Shown here: positions 33,138 to 42,929 of the stretch, one piece after another
Numbering within the stretch: position 1 is the stretch's first letter
How the letters are laid out: every line of letters begins with the position of its first letter
DNA from: Pseudomonas abieticivorans
Lineage (GTDB): Bacteria; Pseudomonadota; Gammaproteobacteria; Pseudomonadales; Pseudomonadaceae
Assembly: GCF_023509015.1 (NCBI RefSeq)
Contig: NZ_CP094975.1
Coordinates: 4,643,501 to 4,707,500, forward strand
Reading direction: 5' to 3'
DNA: 64,000 nucleotides
Translations under genes and position numbers: made by a program
Notes under the pieces: generated by a model
The model's input: only the letters and a program-made list of their open reading frames with translations
The model's database searches: none
Told to the model about the DNA's origin: nothing

Positions 33138-34670
33138 TCAGCTTTCCGCCTTGACGAAGGCTTTGAAGCGTATCAACTCGGTCAAGCGGTAGCCGCGGTA
33201 GCGCCCCATTGCCAGCATGAAGCCGACCATCACCAGCAGCACGGCCGGGAAGGTGAACACGAAGTACACCAGTTGCGGCACAGTCATCAGCAAATGCGCC
33301 AGGGAGGCGGCGAACAGCGTGCCGATGGCCACCTTGATGGCATTGCTGCCGCCGCGCTCTTCCCAGGTGATGGACAGGCGTTCGATGGTCATGGTCAGGA
33401 TCACCATCGGGAACAGCGCCACCGACAGCCCGCGCTCCAACCCCAACTTGTGGCTGAACAGGCTGATGGCGGCGATCAGCACCACCACGAAGGTCAGTAC
33501 CACCGAGAGCCTGGGCAGCATTTGCAGCTTGAGGTGCTCAAGGTAGGAGCGCAGCGACAGGCCCAAGGCGGTGATGATGGTAAACAGCGCGATGCCGAAG
33601 CCCAATTGGGTTTCACGGAACGCCAGGGCGATCAGCACCGGGGTAAAGGTGCCCAGCGTCTGCAGGCCGATCAGGTTGCGCAGGATCAGGATCACCAGCA
33701 CGCCGATCGGGATCATCACCATGATCATGAAGGTTTGCTGGGTTTGCAGCGGCAAGCTGTACAGCGAGTACTCGAGAAAGTCGGCGTCGGTGTTCTCGTC
33801 GGTCAGTTTCGCCAGGCGAATGGCGTTCATTTCGCTGTTGTTCAGGGTAAAGGTCACGGCGGCCTTCTTGCCGCCATCCACGGTGATCAGGTTGTCATCG
33901 CCGGTCCACCACAGCAGGCGGTCGGTGGGCAGGCCTTGCTCGCCGGTGTCAGGGTTGAAGTACAGCCAGTTGCTGCCATTGAAGCTGCGCAGCCAGAGTT
34001 CGGGCATTTGCGGTTGGTCGGCCACCAGGCGGATGGTGTGCACCTTTTCCATTGGCACGTGGGCAATGGACAGCAGCAAATCGATGATCCGCGCCTTGTG
34101 CGCGGTGGACGGGTCGCCTGCCAGCAGCAGCTTGACGTTATCGTCGGCCAGGTTGTTGACCCGCTTGATGGTTTCGCTGACAAAGGTCTCGACGTCGGCC
34201 GAGTGCTGGCGGATCGGCGCCAGCAGGGCTTCGGCGGCAATTTTTTCCGGGCCATCGATGGTCATGCTGTCGCGGAAGATCGGGCCCTTGATCTTGGTCT
34301 TTTCACCGCTGTAGCGCTTGGTCAGCACCAGGCGGTAGTACAGCGTCTGGTTGCCGGTGGCACGGCGCGCCGACCAAGTCACCTTGCGGTTGCCGTCGAT
34401 GCGGTTGACGCTGACCCCGTAGTTGTTGGAGATGAAGCTCTCGTTGAGGCTGACGTAGTCGCGGGTCAGCGGCGGCACGAACATCTGGATCTTGACCGGG
34501 TCCTTGGGGTTGGCGACGAACTCGACCTTCGCGTCGATGTTCCACAGGTCGTCGGTTTCGTCTTCGGTCACCGGGATGCCGAGCACGAGGATCTGATAGG
34601 CCGTGATCGCCAGGCCCAGAGTCACCAGGACGCCGATCAGGATTTTCAGATGAAGGGTAAGAGAGCGCAT
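33138..34670 (-). CDS. Inactive transglutaminase-fold protein with C-terminal 7TM domain
   Basis: A 510-residue membrane protein: an N-terminal span (ILIGVLVTLGLAITAYQILVL), a periplasmic stretch of about 230 residues related to transglutaminase/protease-like folds but lacking the Cys-His-Asp set, then about seven spans from residue 290 on (TFMIMVMIPIGVLVILILRNLIGLQTLGTFTPVLIALAF). Adjacent ATP-grasp and aspartic-protease-like genes are separated by one to five bases, implying one pathway at the inner membrane. Known names for the domains are UUP1 and 7TM; function in this strain unknown. Confidence 0.8.
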   Translation of the reverse strand: MRSLTLHLKILIGVLVTLGLAITAYQILVLGIPVTEDETDDLWNIDAKVEFVANPKDPVKIQMFVPPLTRDYVSLNESFISNNYGVSVNRIDGNRKVTWSARRATGNQTLYYRLVLTKRYSGEKTKIKGPIFRDSMTIDGPEKIAAEALLAPIRQHSADVETFVSETIKRVNNLADDNVKLLLAGDPSTAHKARIIDLLLSIAHVPMEKVHTIRLVADQPQMPELWLRSFNGSNWLYFNPDTGEQGLPTDRLLWWTGDDNLITVDGGKKAAVTFTLNNSEMNAIRLAKLTDENTDADFLEYSLYSLPLQTQQTFMIMVMIPIGVLVILILRNLIGLQTLGTFTPVLIALAFRETQLGFGIALFTIITALGLSLRSYLEHLKLQMLPRLSVVLTFVVVLIAAISLFSHKLGLERGLSVALFPMVILTMTIERLSITWEERGGSNAIKVAIGTLFAASLAHLLMTVPQLVYFVFTFPAVLLVMVGFMLAMGRYRGYRLTELIRFKAFVKAES

Positions 34671-34675
34671 TCAAA

Positions 34676-35212
34676 TTACTCTGCGGTTTGAGCGTTTGTG
34701 GCGCAGGCAGGTTTGCCAGCAGCGTATTTTAGGCTGGGGTCGACCAGGGCGTCGAAGTGCTTGAGGGCTTCGGAGCCGATCAGCAGCGGGTACTGGAAGG
34801 CGCTGCGGTCGGTGAGGTTGACCTCGATGCTGCGCAAGGCGGTGCCCATGCAGATGTCCAGCGCGATGACCGGTCTTGCAGTGTAGTGCTTGCCTTCGTC
34901 CGGGTCATAGTCACCGGCGCGGCGCTTGATCTTGCTGACCCGGGCCAACGGGCGTTCGATGGGATGCTCGTGGGCGGCGTCGATGGCCAGGTAGAAGCGC
35001 ACCCAGGACTCGCCATCGCGCTTGAAGCGCTTGATGTCGCGGGCGCTGAGCGAGGCGGTCTTGGCCCCGGTGTCGAGTTTGGCCGCCACTTCCAGGTCTA
35101 TGTCGCTCAGGCGGGCGTATTCGTTAAGCCCGTACACGGATTTGTCGGCAGCCGCGCTCAGGCCTGGCATCACCAGCAGGCAGAACAAGGAGGGGAAGGA
35201 TTTGAGTCTCAT
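34676..35212 (-). CDS. Secreted retropepsin-like aspartic protease (RimB/DUF785 type)
   Basis: A 178-residue protein with a signal peptide (SAAADKSV near residue 22). The active-site motif is KLDTGAKTASLSA (DTGA as in retropepsins), followed by HYTARPVIALDICMG and LLIGSEAL, corresponding to the conserved LIG strand. Family members are often mis-annotated as ATP-dependent zinc proteases. It is the first gene of the three-gene set with the 7TM protein and ATP-grasp ligase. The ATG at 35212 starts the signal peptide; a GTG-started extension is unlikely. Confidence 0.8.
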   Translation of the reverse strand: MRLKSFPSLFCLLVMPGLSAAADKSVYGLNEYARLSDIDLEVAAKLDTGAKTASLSARDIKRFKRDGESWVRFYLAIDAAHEHPIERPLARVSKIKRRAGDYDPDEGKHYTARPVIALDICMGTALRSIEVNLTDRSAFQYPLLIGSEALKHFDALVDPSLKYAAGKPACATNAQTAE

Positions 35213-35379
35213 AAGGTCCGGGTGCGGTGCAGGGCGATCTTTTGAGCGGGGCCGCCGGTGTTGGTTCACCACGGGCCGGAAAAGCCTGCCATCCGGATCA
35301 AGGGCGCAGCATTCTATCACGCAGGTTTATTGGCGCCAGCGTTGGGCGCCGAGGGACACGTTGCAAGTTGTAAGCGGGG

Positions 35380-36198
35380 CTACTTGAAACGCCGCTCCAC
35401 GCCTTTTTCAACGAGGATCTTCGCCGAGATCTCTTCCACCGAGAAATGCGTGGAGTTGATGTGCGGGATGTTCTCGCGGCGGAACAGGCTTTCCACCTCG
35501 CGCACTTCGAATTCGCACTGGGCGAAGCTGGAATAGCGGCTGTTGGGCTTACGCTCGTGGCGGATAGCGGTCAGGCGATCGGGGTCGATGGTCAGGCCGA
35601 ACAGCTTGTGCTGGTGGGCCTTGAGGGCCGCCGGCAGTTGCAGGCGCTCCATGTCATCCTCGGTCAGCGGGTAGTTGGCGGCGCGGATGCCGAATTGCAT
35701 GGCCATGTATAGACAGGTAGGCGTCTTGCCGCATCGCGAAACACCGACCAGAATCAGGTCAGCCTTGTCGTAGTAGTGGGTGCGGGCCCCGTCGTCGTTG
35801 TCCAGGGCGAAGTTGACCGCCTCGATGCGCTCCATGTAGTTGGAGTTGTGCCCAATGGAGTGGGATTTGCCCACCGAGTACGACGAATGGGCGCTGAGTT
35901 CCATTTCCAGCGGTGCCAAAAAGGTCGAGAAAATGTCGATCATGAAGCCGTTGGAGGTGGCCAGTATCTCGCGGATTTCCTGGTTGACGATGGTGTCGAA
36001 GATGATCGGGCGAACCCCGTCCTTCTCGGCCGCGACGTTGATTTGCTGGACCATGGCCCGGGCTTTGTCGACGCTGTCGATGTACGGGCGCGTGAACTTG
36101 TTGAAGGTAATGTTTTCAAATTGAGCCAAGAGGCTTTGCCCCAGGGTCTCGGCCGTGATGCCGGTGCCGTCGGAGATAAAGAAAGCAGATCGTTTCAT
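35380..36198 (-). CDS. ppsR: Phosphoenolpyruvate synthase regulatory protein (bifunctional kinase/pyrophosphorylase)
   Basis: A 272-residue DUF299-family enzyme. [24 protein letters not shown] opens the protein and the P-loop-like [19 protein letters not shown] lies near residue 150. It inactivates phosphoenolpyruvate synthase by ADP-dependent Thr phosphorylation and reactivates it by phosphorolysis. It is divergent from its target gene ppsA, with 177 bp between them, the usual arrangement. Confidence 0.93.
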   Translation of the reverse strand: MKRSAFFISDGTGITAETLGQSLLAQFENITFNKFTRPYIDSVDKARAMVQQINVAAEKDGVRPIIFDTIVNQEIREILATSNGFMIDIFSTFLAPLEMELSAHSSYSVGKSHSIGHNSNYMERIEAVNFALDNDDGARTHYYDKADLILVGVSRCGKTPTCLYMAMQFGIRAANYPLTEDDMERLQLPAALKAHQHKLFGLTIDPDRLTAIRHERKPNSRYSSFAQCEFEVREVESLFRRENIPHINSTHFSVEEISAKILVEKGVERRFK

Positions 36199-36375
36199 TT
36201 GCGCCTTGGGCCTTAAGCTGGTGACGATTCTTGGATATGATAGGCCGGATTTGTCGGTCTTGAATGGCCAGCATTCTCACTTATTTTCCAGGTCCAGGCC
36301 ATCATCGCTCGGAACGCTCCCTCTGGAGCCTCCGGCGTCCTGAGCTTTTCCAACACAGTTAGTGGAGAGATCACC

Positions 36376-38751
36376 TTGGTAGAGTACGTAGTTTCCCTCG
36401 ATAAGCTCGGCAAACATGATGTCGAACACGTAGGGGGCAAGAACGCATCCCTGGGCGAGATGATCAGCAACCTTGCCGGTGCTGGCGTGTCGGTACCCGG
36501 TGGCTTTGCCACTACCGCTCAGGCTTACCGTGACTTCCTCGAACAGAGTGGTCTCAACGCCCAGATTCACGCGGCGCTCGATGCCTTGGACGTGGACGAC
36601 GTCAACGCCTTGGCCAAGACCGGCGCGCAAATCCGCCAATGGATCATGGACGCCGAGTTCCCCGAGCAACTGAACGAGGAAATCCGCACGCATTTCGCCG
36701 AGCTGTCCAAGGGCAACCCGGACATCGCCGTGGCGGTGCGCTCCTCGGCCACCGCCGAAGACTTGCCGGACGCCTCCTTCGCCGGCCAGCAAGAAACCTT
36801 CCTGAACATCCGTGGCGTCGAGAACGTGATCCGCGCGGCCAAGGAAGTGTTTGCCTCGCTGTTCAACGACCGGGCCATTTCCTACCGTGTGCACCAGGGT
36901 TTTGACCACAAGCTGGTGGCCCTGTCGGCCGGCGTGCAGCGCATGGTGCGCTCCGAAACCGGCACCGCCGGCGTGATGTTCACCCTGGACACCGAGTCGG
37001 GCTTCCGTGACGTGGTGTTCATCACCGGCGCCTACGGCCTGGGCGAAACCGTGGTGCAAGGTGCGGTCAACCCAGACGAATTCTACGTGCACAAGCACAC
37101 CCTTGATGCCGGTCGCCCGGCCATCCTGCGCCGCAACCTGGGCAGCAAGGCCATCAAGATGATCTACGGCGATGAGGCCAAGGCCGGCAAGTCGGTCAAG
37201 ACCATCGACGTGGACAAGGCCGACCGTGCGCGCTTCTGCCTGAGCGATGCCGAGGTCAGCGAGCTGGCCAAGCAGGCGATGATCATCGAGAAGCACTACC
37301 AGTGCCCGATGGACATCGAATGGGCCAAGGACGGTGACGACAACAAGCTGTACATCGTGCAGGCCCGCCCGGAAACCGTGAAAAGCCGCTCCCAGGCCAA
37401 TGTCATGGAGCGCTACTTGCTCAAGGAAACCGGCACCGTGCTGGTGGAAGGGCGTGCCATTGGCCAGCGCATTGGTGCAGGCAAGGTGCGCATCATCAAG
37501 GACGTGTCGGAGATGGACAAGGTCCAGCCGGGCGACGTGCTGGTGTCCGACATGACCGACCCGGACTGGGAACCGGTAATGAAGCGCGCCAGCGCCATCG
37601 TCACCAACCGCGGCGGGCGCACGTGCCACGCGGCGATCATCGCCCGTGAACTGGGCATCCCGGCGGTGGTGGGTTGCGGCAACGCCACCCAACTGCTGCA
37701 GGATGGCCAAGGCGTGACCGTGTCGTGCGCCGAAGGCGACACCGGCTACATCTTCGAAGGCGAACTGGGCTTCGACATCAAGAAGAACTCCGTGGACGCC
37801 ATGCCGGAGTTGCCGTTCAAGATCATGATGAACGTCGGCAACCCCGACCGCGCCTTTGACTTCGCGCAACTGCCGAACGCCGGCGTGGGCCTGGCGCGGC
37901 TGGAGTTCATCATCAACCGCATGATCGGCGTGCACCCCAAGGCGCTGTTGAACTACGACAGCCTGCCGCCGGAAATCAAGGACAGCGTCGACAAGCGCGT
38001 GGCCGGTTACAGCGGCCCGGTGGACTTCTATGTCGACAAGCTGGTCGAGGGCATCAGCACCCTGGCGGCGGCGTTCTGGCCGAAAAAAGTGATCGTGCGC
38101 CTGTCGGACTTCAAGTCCAACGAATACGCCAACCTGATCGGCGGCAAACTCTACGAGCCCGAAGAAGAGAACCCGATGCTGGGCTTTCGCGGTGCTTCGC
38201 GTTACATCAGCGAATCGTTCCGCGAGTGTTTCGAGCTTGAGTGCCGCGCCCTCAAGCGCGTGCGCAACGACATGGGCCTGACCAACGTCGAGATCATGGT
38301 GCCGTTCGTGCGTACCCTGGGCGAAGCGAGCCAAGTGGTCGACCTGCTGGCTGAGAACGGCCTGGGCCGTGGCGTCAATGGCCTGCGCGTGATCATGATG
38401 TGCGAGCTGCCGTCCAACGCCATCCTGGCCGAGGAGTTCCTGGAGTTCTTCGATGGCTTCTCCATCGGCTCCAACGACATGACCCAGTTGACCCTGGGCC
38501 TGGACCGTGACTCGGGGATCATCGCCCACCTGTTTGATGAGCGTAACCCGGCGGTTAAAAAGCTGCTGGCCAACGCCATTGCCGCCTGCAACAAGGCCGG
38601 CAAGTACATCGGCATCTGCGGCCAAGGCCCTTCGGACCATCCGGACCTGGCAAAATGGTTGATGGAGCAGGGCATCGAAAGCGTTTCGCTGAACCCCGAT
38701 TCCGTGCTGGAAACCTGGTTCTTCCTGGCAGAGGGCGAAGGCGCGGCCTGA
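36376..38751 (+). CDS. ppsA: Phosphoenolpyruvate synthase
   Basis: A 791-residue PEP synthase converting pyruvate and ATP to PEP, AMP and phosphate in gluconeogenesis. An ATP-grasp pyruvate-phosphate dikinase N-domain ([34 protein letters not shown]) is followed by the phosphohistidine domain with [17 protein letters not shown] (catalytic His, and Thr before Cys-His as PpsR target) and the C-terminal PEP-binding barrel ending [30 protein letters not shown]. The start is TTG ([12 protein letters not shown]), with GGAGAG about eight bases upstream; homologues start at the same residue. Confidence 0.95.
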   Translation: MVEYVVSLDKLGKHDVEHVGGKNASLGEMISNLAGAGVSVPGGFATTAQAYRDFLEQSGLNAQIHAALDALDVDDVNALAKTGAQIRQWIMDAEFPEQLNEEIRTHFAELSKGNPDIAVAVRSSATAEDLPDASFAGQQETFLNIRGVENVIRAAKEVFASLFNDRAISYRVHQGFDHKLVALSAGVQRMVRSETGTAGVMFTLDTESGFRDVVFITGAYGLGETVVQGAVNPDEFYVHKHTLDAGRPAILRRNLGSKAIKMIYGDEAKAGKSVKTIDVDKADRARFCLSDAEVSELAKQAMIIEKHYQCPMDIEWAKDGDDNKLYIVQARPETVKSRSQANVMERYLLKETGTVLVEGRAIGQRIGAGKVRIIKDVSEMDKVQPGDVLVSDMTDPDWEPVMKRASAIVTNRGGRTCHAAIIARELGIPAVVGCGNATQLLQDGQGVTVSCAEGDTGYIFEGELGFDIKKNSVDAMPELPFKIMMNVGNPDRAFDFAQLPNAGVGLARLEFIINRMIGVHPKALLNYDSLPPEIKDSVDKRVAGYSGPVDFYVDKLVEGISTLAAAFWPKKVIVRLSDFKSNEYANLIGGKLYEPEEENPMLGFRGASRYISESFRECFELECRALKRVRNDMGLTNVEIMVPFVRTLGEASQVVDLLAENGLGRGVNGLRVIMMCELPSNAILAEEFLEFFDGFSIGSNDMTQLTLGLDRDSGIIAHLFDERNPAVKKLLANAIAACNKAGKYIGICGQGPSDHPDLAKWLMEQGIESVSLNPDSVLETWFFLAEGEGAA

Positions 38752-38786
38752 TAGCGACTGAACAGGGCGCCCGCGGGGCGCCCACT

Positions 38787-38888
38787 CCTGTGGCAGCCGC
38801 TTTTGCGGGAGCATGGCTTGCCAGCGATGGCGCCCTTGAGGGGGCTATCGCTGGCAAGCCATGCTCCTGCAGGGGCGGCTGCTACAGG
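38787..38888. repeat. Perfect 21-bp inverted repeat in the ppsA-hydrolase gap
   Basis: The arm at 38808-38828 (GGAGCATGGCTTGCC plus AGCGAT) is exactly inverted at 38847-38867, with outer arms CCTGTGGCAGCCGC and GCGGCTGCTACAGG. It is an extragenic REP-like element and may stop ppsA transcription. Confidence 0.8.
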
Positions 38889-38925
38889 CGTTTCTAACTT
38901 CCAATTTTCCTGTGCAAGAAGCCTT

Positions 38926-39912
38926 ATGCAAAGCAGTAGTGATCTTTTCCCGGTCGCCTTGCTCAGTGCCGAGCGTCGCGGCGACCTGAGTGAAGACGTG
39001 TATCGAATCAAGGCCGCCAATAGCCCCGACGCCAGCGTCGAAATCGCCGTGACCCGCCTGGGGTTCGCCGACCAGCAGGCCAGTGGCGTGCCGGTCATCT
39101 TGCTGCATGGCAGCTTTTCCAATCGCCGGTTCTGGTTTTCCCCCCGTGGCATCGGCCTGGGCGCATGGCTTGTGCGCGCCGGTTTTGACGTGTGGGTGCC
39201 GGAAATGCGCGGCCACGGCCTGTCGCCCCGCAACCTGGACTATCGCCAGAACCGTGTGGCCGATTACGCCCGTTACGATTTGCCGGTGATCGGTGCCTTT
39301 GTCCATGAAATAACCGGGCAAAAGCCTCACTGGGTAGGGCACTCCCTGGGCGGGATCACCCTGGCGGCGGCCTTGGGCGGCCATTACCTGGACGAAGCCC
39401 ATGTGGCCTCGGTCGCGCTGTTCGGCAGCCAGGTCAGCCGCAGCTACTGGCCGCTGAAAATGCCACCGGTCGCGTGGGGTGGGCGTTTGCTGCTCAAGCG
39501 CTTGCCGCACATTTCTGGCTCGCGGCTCAAGCGCGGCCCGGAGGATGAGCCCATTGGCGTGGCCTTGGAGGCGCTGCGCTGGAACGGGCTGTTCGGTCGC
39601 TTCGGTGATGGCAAGGACGATTGGTGGGCTGGTTTGCGCGAGGCGTCGGTACCCGTGCTGTGCGTGGCGGCCGCTGGCGATCACCAAGACCCGATCTGGG
39701 CCTGTCGCAAGCTGTGCGAGCAGTTTGGATCGGCCCAGCGCCAGTTCCTGGTGCTGGGGCGCGAGCAGGGCTTCAGCGAGAATTTCGGCCATGTCGAAAT
39801 GCTGGTCAGCAAGGCCGCCCAGGTTGAGGTGTGGCCACTGGTGGGGCGTTGGTTGAAGGATTCGAACGCGCCGTTGGTGGCGCAGCCTGAAGGGGTGCCG
39901 GTAGGGGCGTAA
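38926..39912 (+). CDS. Alpha/beta hydrolase
   Basis: A 328-residue alpha/beta-hydrolase-fold protein with oxyanion-region VILLHGSFSNRRFW, nucleophile elbow GHSLGG, acidic residue in VAAAGDHQDP and catalytic His in FGHVEML. No clear signal peptide. The P. aeruginosa counterpart in the same position next to ppsA is annotated as an esterase/lipase; the substrate is unknown. The ATG at 38926 is chosen since the upstream open frame translates the REP-like repeat. Confidence 0.8.
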   Translation: MQSSSDLFPVALLSAERRGDLSEDVYRIKAANSPDASVEIAVTRLGFADQQASGVPVILLHGSFSNRRFWFSPRGIGLGAWLVRAGFDVWVPEMRGHGLSPRNLDYRQNRVADYARYDLPVIGAFVHEITGQKPHWVGHSLGGITLAAALGGHYLDEAHVASVALFGSQVSRSYWPLKMPPVAWGGRLLLKRLPHISGSRLKRGPEDEPIGVALEALRWNGLFGRFGDGKDDWWAGLREASVPVLCVAAAGDHQDPIWACRKLCEQFGSAQRQFLVLGREQGFSENFGHVEMLVSKAAQVEVWPLVGRWLKDSNAPLVAQPEGVPVGA

Positions 39913-40025
39913 CGGCGGAAACCTGAAGTGACTAAATGTATGATCTTGGTCATAATTGTGGCGCGATAACGTGTTACGGTTAGTTGTGAGCTAAACGTCG
40001 GCCCGCCGAATTCGTCTGCTTTACT

Positions 40026-40110
40026 GTAGGAGCGGATTCATCCGCGAAGGGAGCTGCGCGGTGCAGCAGGCATATGGTAGCGCAGCCTTCGCGGATCAAT
40101 CCGCTCCTAC
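40026..40110. repeat. GTAGGAGCGGATT inverted repeat upstream of rraA
   Basis: GTAGGAGCGGATT at 40026-40038 and AATCCGCTCCTAC at 40098-40110 are perfect inverse copies of the element also seen at 15368-15520. The repeat ends about 50 bp before rraA. Confidence 0.8.
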
Positions 40111-40159
40111 GACGAATAGATGTGAATACCTCATTTCCTTCGACTGACAGGAGTTACCC

Positions 40160-40648
40160 ATGCACTACCTCACTCCCGATTTGTGCGACGCCTACCCAGA
40201 ACAGGTCACCGTGCTGGAACCTATGTTCAGTAACTTCGGCGGGCGCGACTCGTTTGGTGGCGAAATCGTCACTATCAAGTGCTTCGAGGACAACTCCCTG
40301 GTCAAGTCGCAGGCCGACCTGCCCGGCAAGGGCAAGGTGCTGGTGGTCGATGGCGGCGGCTCGCTGCGCTGCGCGCTGCTGGGCGACATGATCGCCGAGA
40401 ACGCCGCCAAGAGCGGTTGGGAAGGCCTGGTTATCTACGGCTGCGTGCGCGACGTGGACGTGCTGGCGCAAACCGACCTGGGCGTGCAGGCCTTGGCCAG
40501 CCACCCGAAGAAAACCCAGAAACGCGGCGTGGGCGAACTGAACGTGCCGGTGACCTTTGCCGGCGTCACGTTCAAGCCGGGAGAATTCATCTACGCCGAC
40601 AACAATGGCGTTATCGTGTCGCCCAGCGCATTGAAGATGCCTGAATAA
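40160..40648 (+). CDS. rraA: Ribonuclease E inhibitor RraA / HMG aldolase-fold protein
   Basis: A 162-residue RraA-fold protein: [67 protein letters not shown], then [25 protein letters not shown]. In E. coli RraA binds RNase E; related pseudomonad proteins have 4-hydroxy-4-methyl-2-oxoglutarate or oxaloacetate lyase activity in vitro. The GD...R-D metal-site pattern of the aldolase class is present, so either role is possible. Confidence 0.9.
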   Translation: MHYLTPDLCDAYPEQVTVLEPMFSNFGGRDSFGGEIVTIKCFEDNSLVKSQADLPGKGKVLVVDGGGSLRCALLGDMIAENAAKSGWEGLVIYGCVRDVDVLAQTDLGVQALASHPKKTQKRGVGELNVPVTFAGVTFKPGEFIYADNNGVIVSPSALKMPE

Positions 40649-40675
40649 ACGTTTGCAACAGCCAGCGGGGTGAGG

Positions 40676-41671
40676 ATGTTCGAGGAAGAAAACGCTCAGT
40701 GGGGGCTGGTACATGCCCTGGTGCTGGATGGTAAAGGCGGTGCGCGTTCGATTGCTCGAACTGAACTGGATGACCTGCAACTGCAGCCCGAGGAAAGCCT
40801 CTGGCTGCATTGGGATCGCAGCCATCCGCAAACCCAGACCTGGCTGCGCCAGGCCAGCGGGCTAAGTGAATTCAGCTGTGACCTGCTGCTGGAAGAGAAT
40901 ACCCGCCCACGGTTGTTGGCCTTACCCGATGCCGAGCTGCTGCTGTTCTTGCGCGGGGTCAACCTGAACCCCGGCGCCGAGCCTGAAGACATGGTCTCGG
41001 TGCGCATCTTCGCCCAGGCCCAACGGGTGATTTCCCTGCGTTTGCGCCCCCTGCGCGCCACCGACGAATTGCTCGGCCTGCTGCACGATGGCAAGGGCCC
41101 GCGCACGGCATCCGAACTGATTCTGTACTTGGCCCAATTCCTGACCGAGAAGGTCCAGGCGCTGGTCACCCAGCTCAGCGAATTCATCGACGATGAAGAA
41201 GACAAGATAGATGCCGACGAACGGTATGCGCCCGAGCATGGCAGCTTGCTGCACGTGCGCCGGCGGGCCGCCGGGCTCAAGCGATTTTTGGCGCCGCAGC
41301 GGGACATCTTCGGGCAGTTGGCGCGTAACAAGCTGCCGTGGTTCGTGGACGACGATGCGGATTACTGGAACGAATTGAACAACAGCCTGACCCGCTACCT
41401 CGAAGAGCTGGAATTGATCCGCGAGCGCGTGGGGCTGGTGCTCGAGGCCGAGGATCGGCGCTTGAACGAGCGCATGAACCGCACCATGTACCGCTTCGGT
41501 ATCATCACCGGGATTTTTCTGCCGATGAGTTTTCTCACAGGCTTGCTGGGCATCAACGTGGGGGGGATCCCCGGACAGACCAGCCCGTACGGGTTCATTT
41601 TTGCCTGCCTGATGATGGTTGCCGTGGCGGTGGGGCAGTGGTGGCTGTTCCGACGCCTGCGATGGGTATGA
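40676..41671 (+). CDS. cmaX: CorA-family metal transporter CmaX (ZntB-like)
   Basis: A 331-residue CorA-type channel protein: a soluble cytoplasmic funnel with long helices (LTRYLEELELIRERVGLVLEAEDRRLNERMNRTMYRFGIITGIFLPMSFLTGLLGINVGG) and two C-terminal spans. The loop reads GINVGGIPG rather than the Mg-selective GMN, as in zinc transporter ZntB. It is the first gene of the cmaX-cfrX-cmpX-sigX-oprF order described in P. aeruginosa. ATG at 40676 follows GGGGTGAGG. Confidence 0.9.
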   Translation: MFEEENAQWGLVHALVLDGKGGARSIARTELDDLQLQPEESLWLHWDRSHPQTQTWLRQASGLSEFSCDLLLEENTRPRLLALPDAELLLFLRGVNLNPGAEPEDMVSVRIFAQAQRVISLRLRPLRATDELLGLLHDGKGPRTASELILYLAQFLTEKVQALVTQLSEFIDDEEDKIDADERYAPEHGSLLHVRRRAAGLKRFLAPQRDIFGQLARNKLPWFVDDDADYWNELNNSLTRYLEELELIRERVGLVLEAEDRRLNERMNRTMYRFGIITGIFLPMSFLTGLLGINVGGIPGQTSPYGFIFACLMMVAVAVGQWWLFRRLRWV

Positions 41672-41715
41672 AGCTGAACCTTGCCTTAACGGGGTTGCTA
41701 GAAGTGGCCCGTGAT

Positions 41716-41741
41716 GTGACCCGCGCTGGACAGACCACGTC
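41716..41741 (+). promoter_or_regulatory. Candidate ECF (SigX-type) promoter of cfrX-cmpX
   Basis: GTGAC and CGTC are separated by 17 bp, 28 bp upstream of the cfrX start. ECF sigma factors of this group read GTAAC-like and CGTC-like elements, and cfrX-cmpX is reported to be SigX-dependent in P. aeruginosa. One base of the -35 differs from that pattern. Confidence 0.35.
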
Positions 41742-41768
41742 TTTGACTGATATTTCGTGAGGTTGTGT

Positions 41769-42014
41769 ATGCACGATCCGTTTGAAGAGTCACTGCGTGA
41801 CATGCTCAAGGCCTCGGCGTCTGCTCGTGATGACGACGCCGTGCTGGGCCGCGTATTGAAAACCGCCAACCGTCAGGTGGGCGCGGGCGATCTGTTCAGC
41901 TTGATGGGCCGATGGCTGCAGGCGTTCATGATTGCCGTGAACAATGGATCGGGCCATGTGGCACCGGTTTCTCGACGTAATTCGACTGCGCGCGATGCAG
42001 ATAAGGCTGATTGA
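41769..42014 (+). CDS. cfrX: Small protein CfrX
   Basis: An 81-residue soluble protein (MHDPFEESLRDMLKASASARDDDAVLGRVLK) without a known domain, directly upstream of cmpX with 2 bp between stop and start. The name follows the gene at the same place in P. aeruginosa. The N-terminal half is predicted helical and acidic; the C-terminus is short and basic. It probably belongs to the envelope-stress unit with cmpX. Confidence 0.8.
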   Translation: MHDPFEESLRDMLKASASARDDDAVLGRVLKTANRQVGAGDLFSLMGRWLQAFMIAVNNGSGHVAPVSRRNSTARDADKAD

Positions 42015-42016
42015 AT

Positions 42017-42841
42017 ATGGAACTTGATCCCTGGACCACGAGCCTGGTCGCTGCGATGACGGCGTTGTGGACGAAAGTGGCAAGCTTCATCCCCAACCTG
42101 TTTGGCGCGTTGGTGGTGGTATTGCTGGGCTTCGTGGTGGCCAAGCTGCTCGACACCCTGCTGTCCAAGCTGCTGGCCAAGTTAGGCCTGGATCGCCTGA
42201 TGGCGGGTACCGGGCTGACCAAGTTGATGAGCCGCGGCGGCATGCAGGTGCCGATTTCCACGGTGATCGGCAAGATCGTCTACTGGTTCGTGTTGCTGAT
42301 TTTTCTGGTGTCGGCCGCGGAATCACTGGGCTTGCAGCGAGTTTCAGCTACGCTGGATGTGTTGGCGTTGTATCTGCCAAAAGTCTTTGGTGCCGCGCTG
42401 GTGCTGCTGGTGGGCGTGTTGTTGGCGCAACTGGTCAATGGCGTGGTGCGTGGTGCCGCCGAGGGCGTGCGTCTGGACTATGCCGCGGGGCTTGGGCGAG
42501 TGGCCCAGTGGCTGGTCATCATCATCAGTATTTCGGTTGCAATCAGTCAGTTGGAAGTCAAGACCGACCTGCTGAACCATGTGATTGTGATCGGTTTGAT
42601 TACCGTTGGTCTGGCTGTTGCGTTGGCCATGGGCCTGGGCAGCCGGGAAATAGCCGGGCAGATCCTGGCCGGAATTTACGTGCGCGAATTGTTCCAGGTG
42701 GGGCAACAAGTGCGGGTTGGAGAGGTCGAAGGGCAGATCGAGGAGATCGGCACGGTCAAGACGACGTTGTTGACCGACGAGGGTGAGCTGGTCTCGTTGT
42801 CGAATCGGATCCTTCTTGAGCAGCGTGTAAGTAGCCGCTGA
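42017..42841 (+). CDS. cmpX: Small mechanosensitive-type channel protein CmpX
   Basis: A 274-residue MscS-related membrane protein with about five spans: FGALVVVLLGFVVAKLLDTLLSKLLAKLGLDRL, KIVYWFVLLIFLVSAAESLGL, YLPKVFGAALVLLVGVLLAQLVNGVV, LGRVAQWLVIIISISVAI and VIVIGLITVGLAVALAMGLGSREIAGQILAG. A short beta domain follows (VRVGEVEGQIEEIGTVKTTLLTDEG), like the MscS upper cytoplasmic domain. In P. aeruginosa it affects cell-envelope tension and SigX activity. It is followed by sigX after an 88-bp gap with a hairpin. Confidence 0.9.
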   Translation: MELDPWTTSLVAAMTALWTKVASFIPNLFGALVVVLLGFVVAKLLDTLLSKLLAKLGLDRLMAGTGLTKLMSRGGMQVPISTVIGKIVYWFVLLIFLVSAAESLGLQRVSATLDVLALYLPKVFGAALVLLVGVLLAQLVNGVVRGAAEGVRLDYAAGLGRVAQWLVIIISISVAISQLEVKTDLLNHVIVIGLITVGLAVALAMGLGSREIAGQILAGIYVRELFQVGQQVRVGEVEGQIEEIGTVKTTLLTDEGELVSLSNRILLEQRVSSR

Positions 42842-42865
42842 CCCGGCAAATCCTGCTAATGTATG

Positions 42866-42900
42866 CCGCCGAAAAAGGCCCGGTGTTCGGGCTTTGGCGG
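42866..42900. terminator. Nested hairpin between cmpX and sigX
   Basis: GCCCG-GTGTT-CGGGC lies inside outer arms CCGCC and GGCGG. Only three T residues follow, so termination may be partial, separating cmpX and sigX expression. Confidence 0.4.
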
Positions 42901-42929
42901 AATTGACCTGACTGTCGGCCCGACTTGTT

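Noticed and set aside
36277-38814. 845-codon frame antisense to ppsA
   Set aside because: A shadow caused by strong codon bias of ppsA; His/Gln-rich with no recognisable motif or ribosome-binding site.
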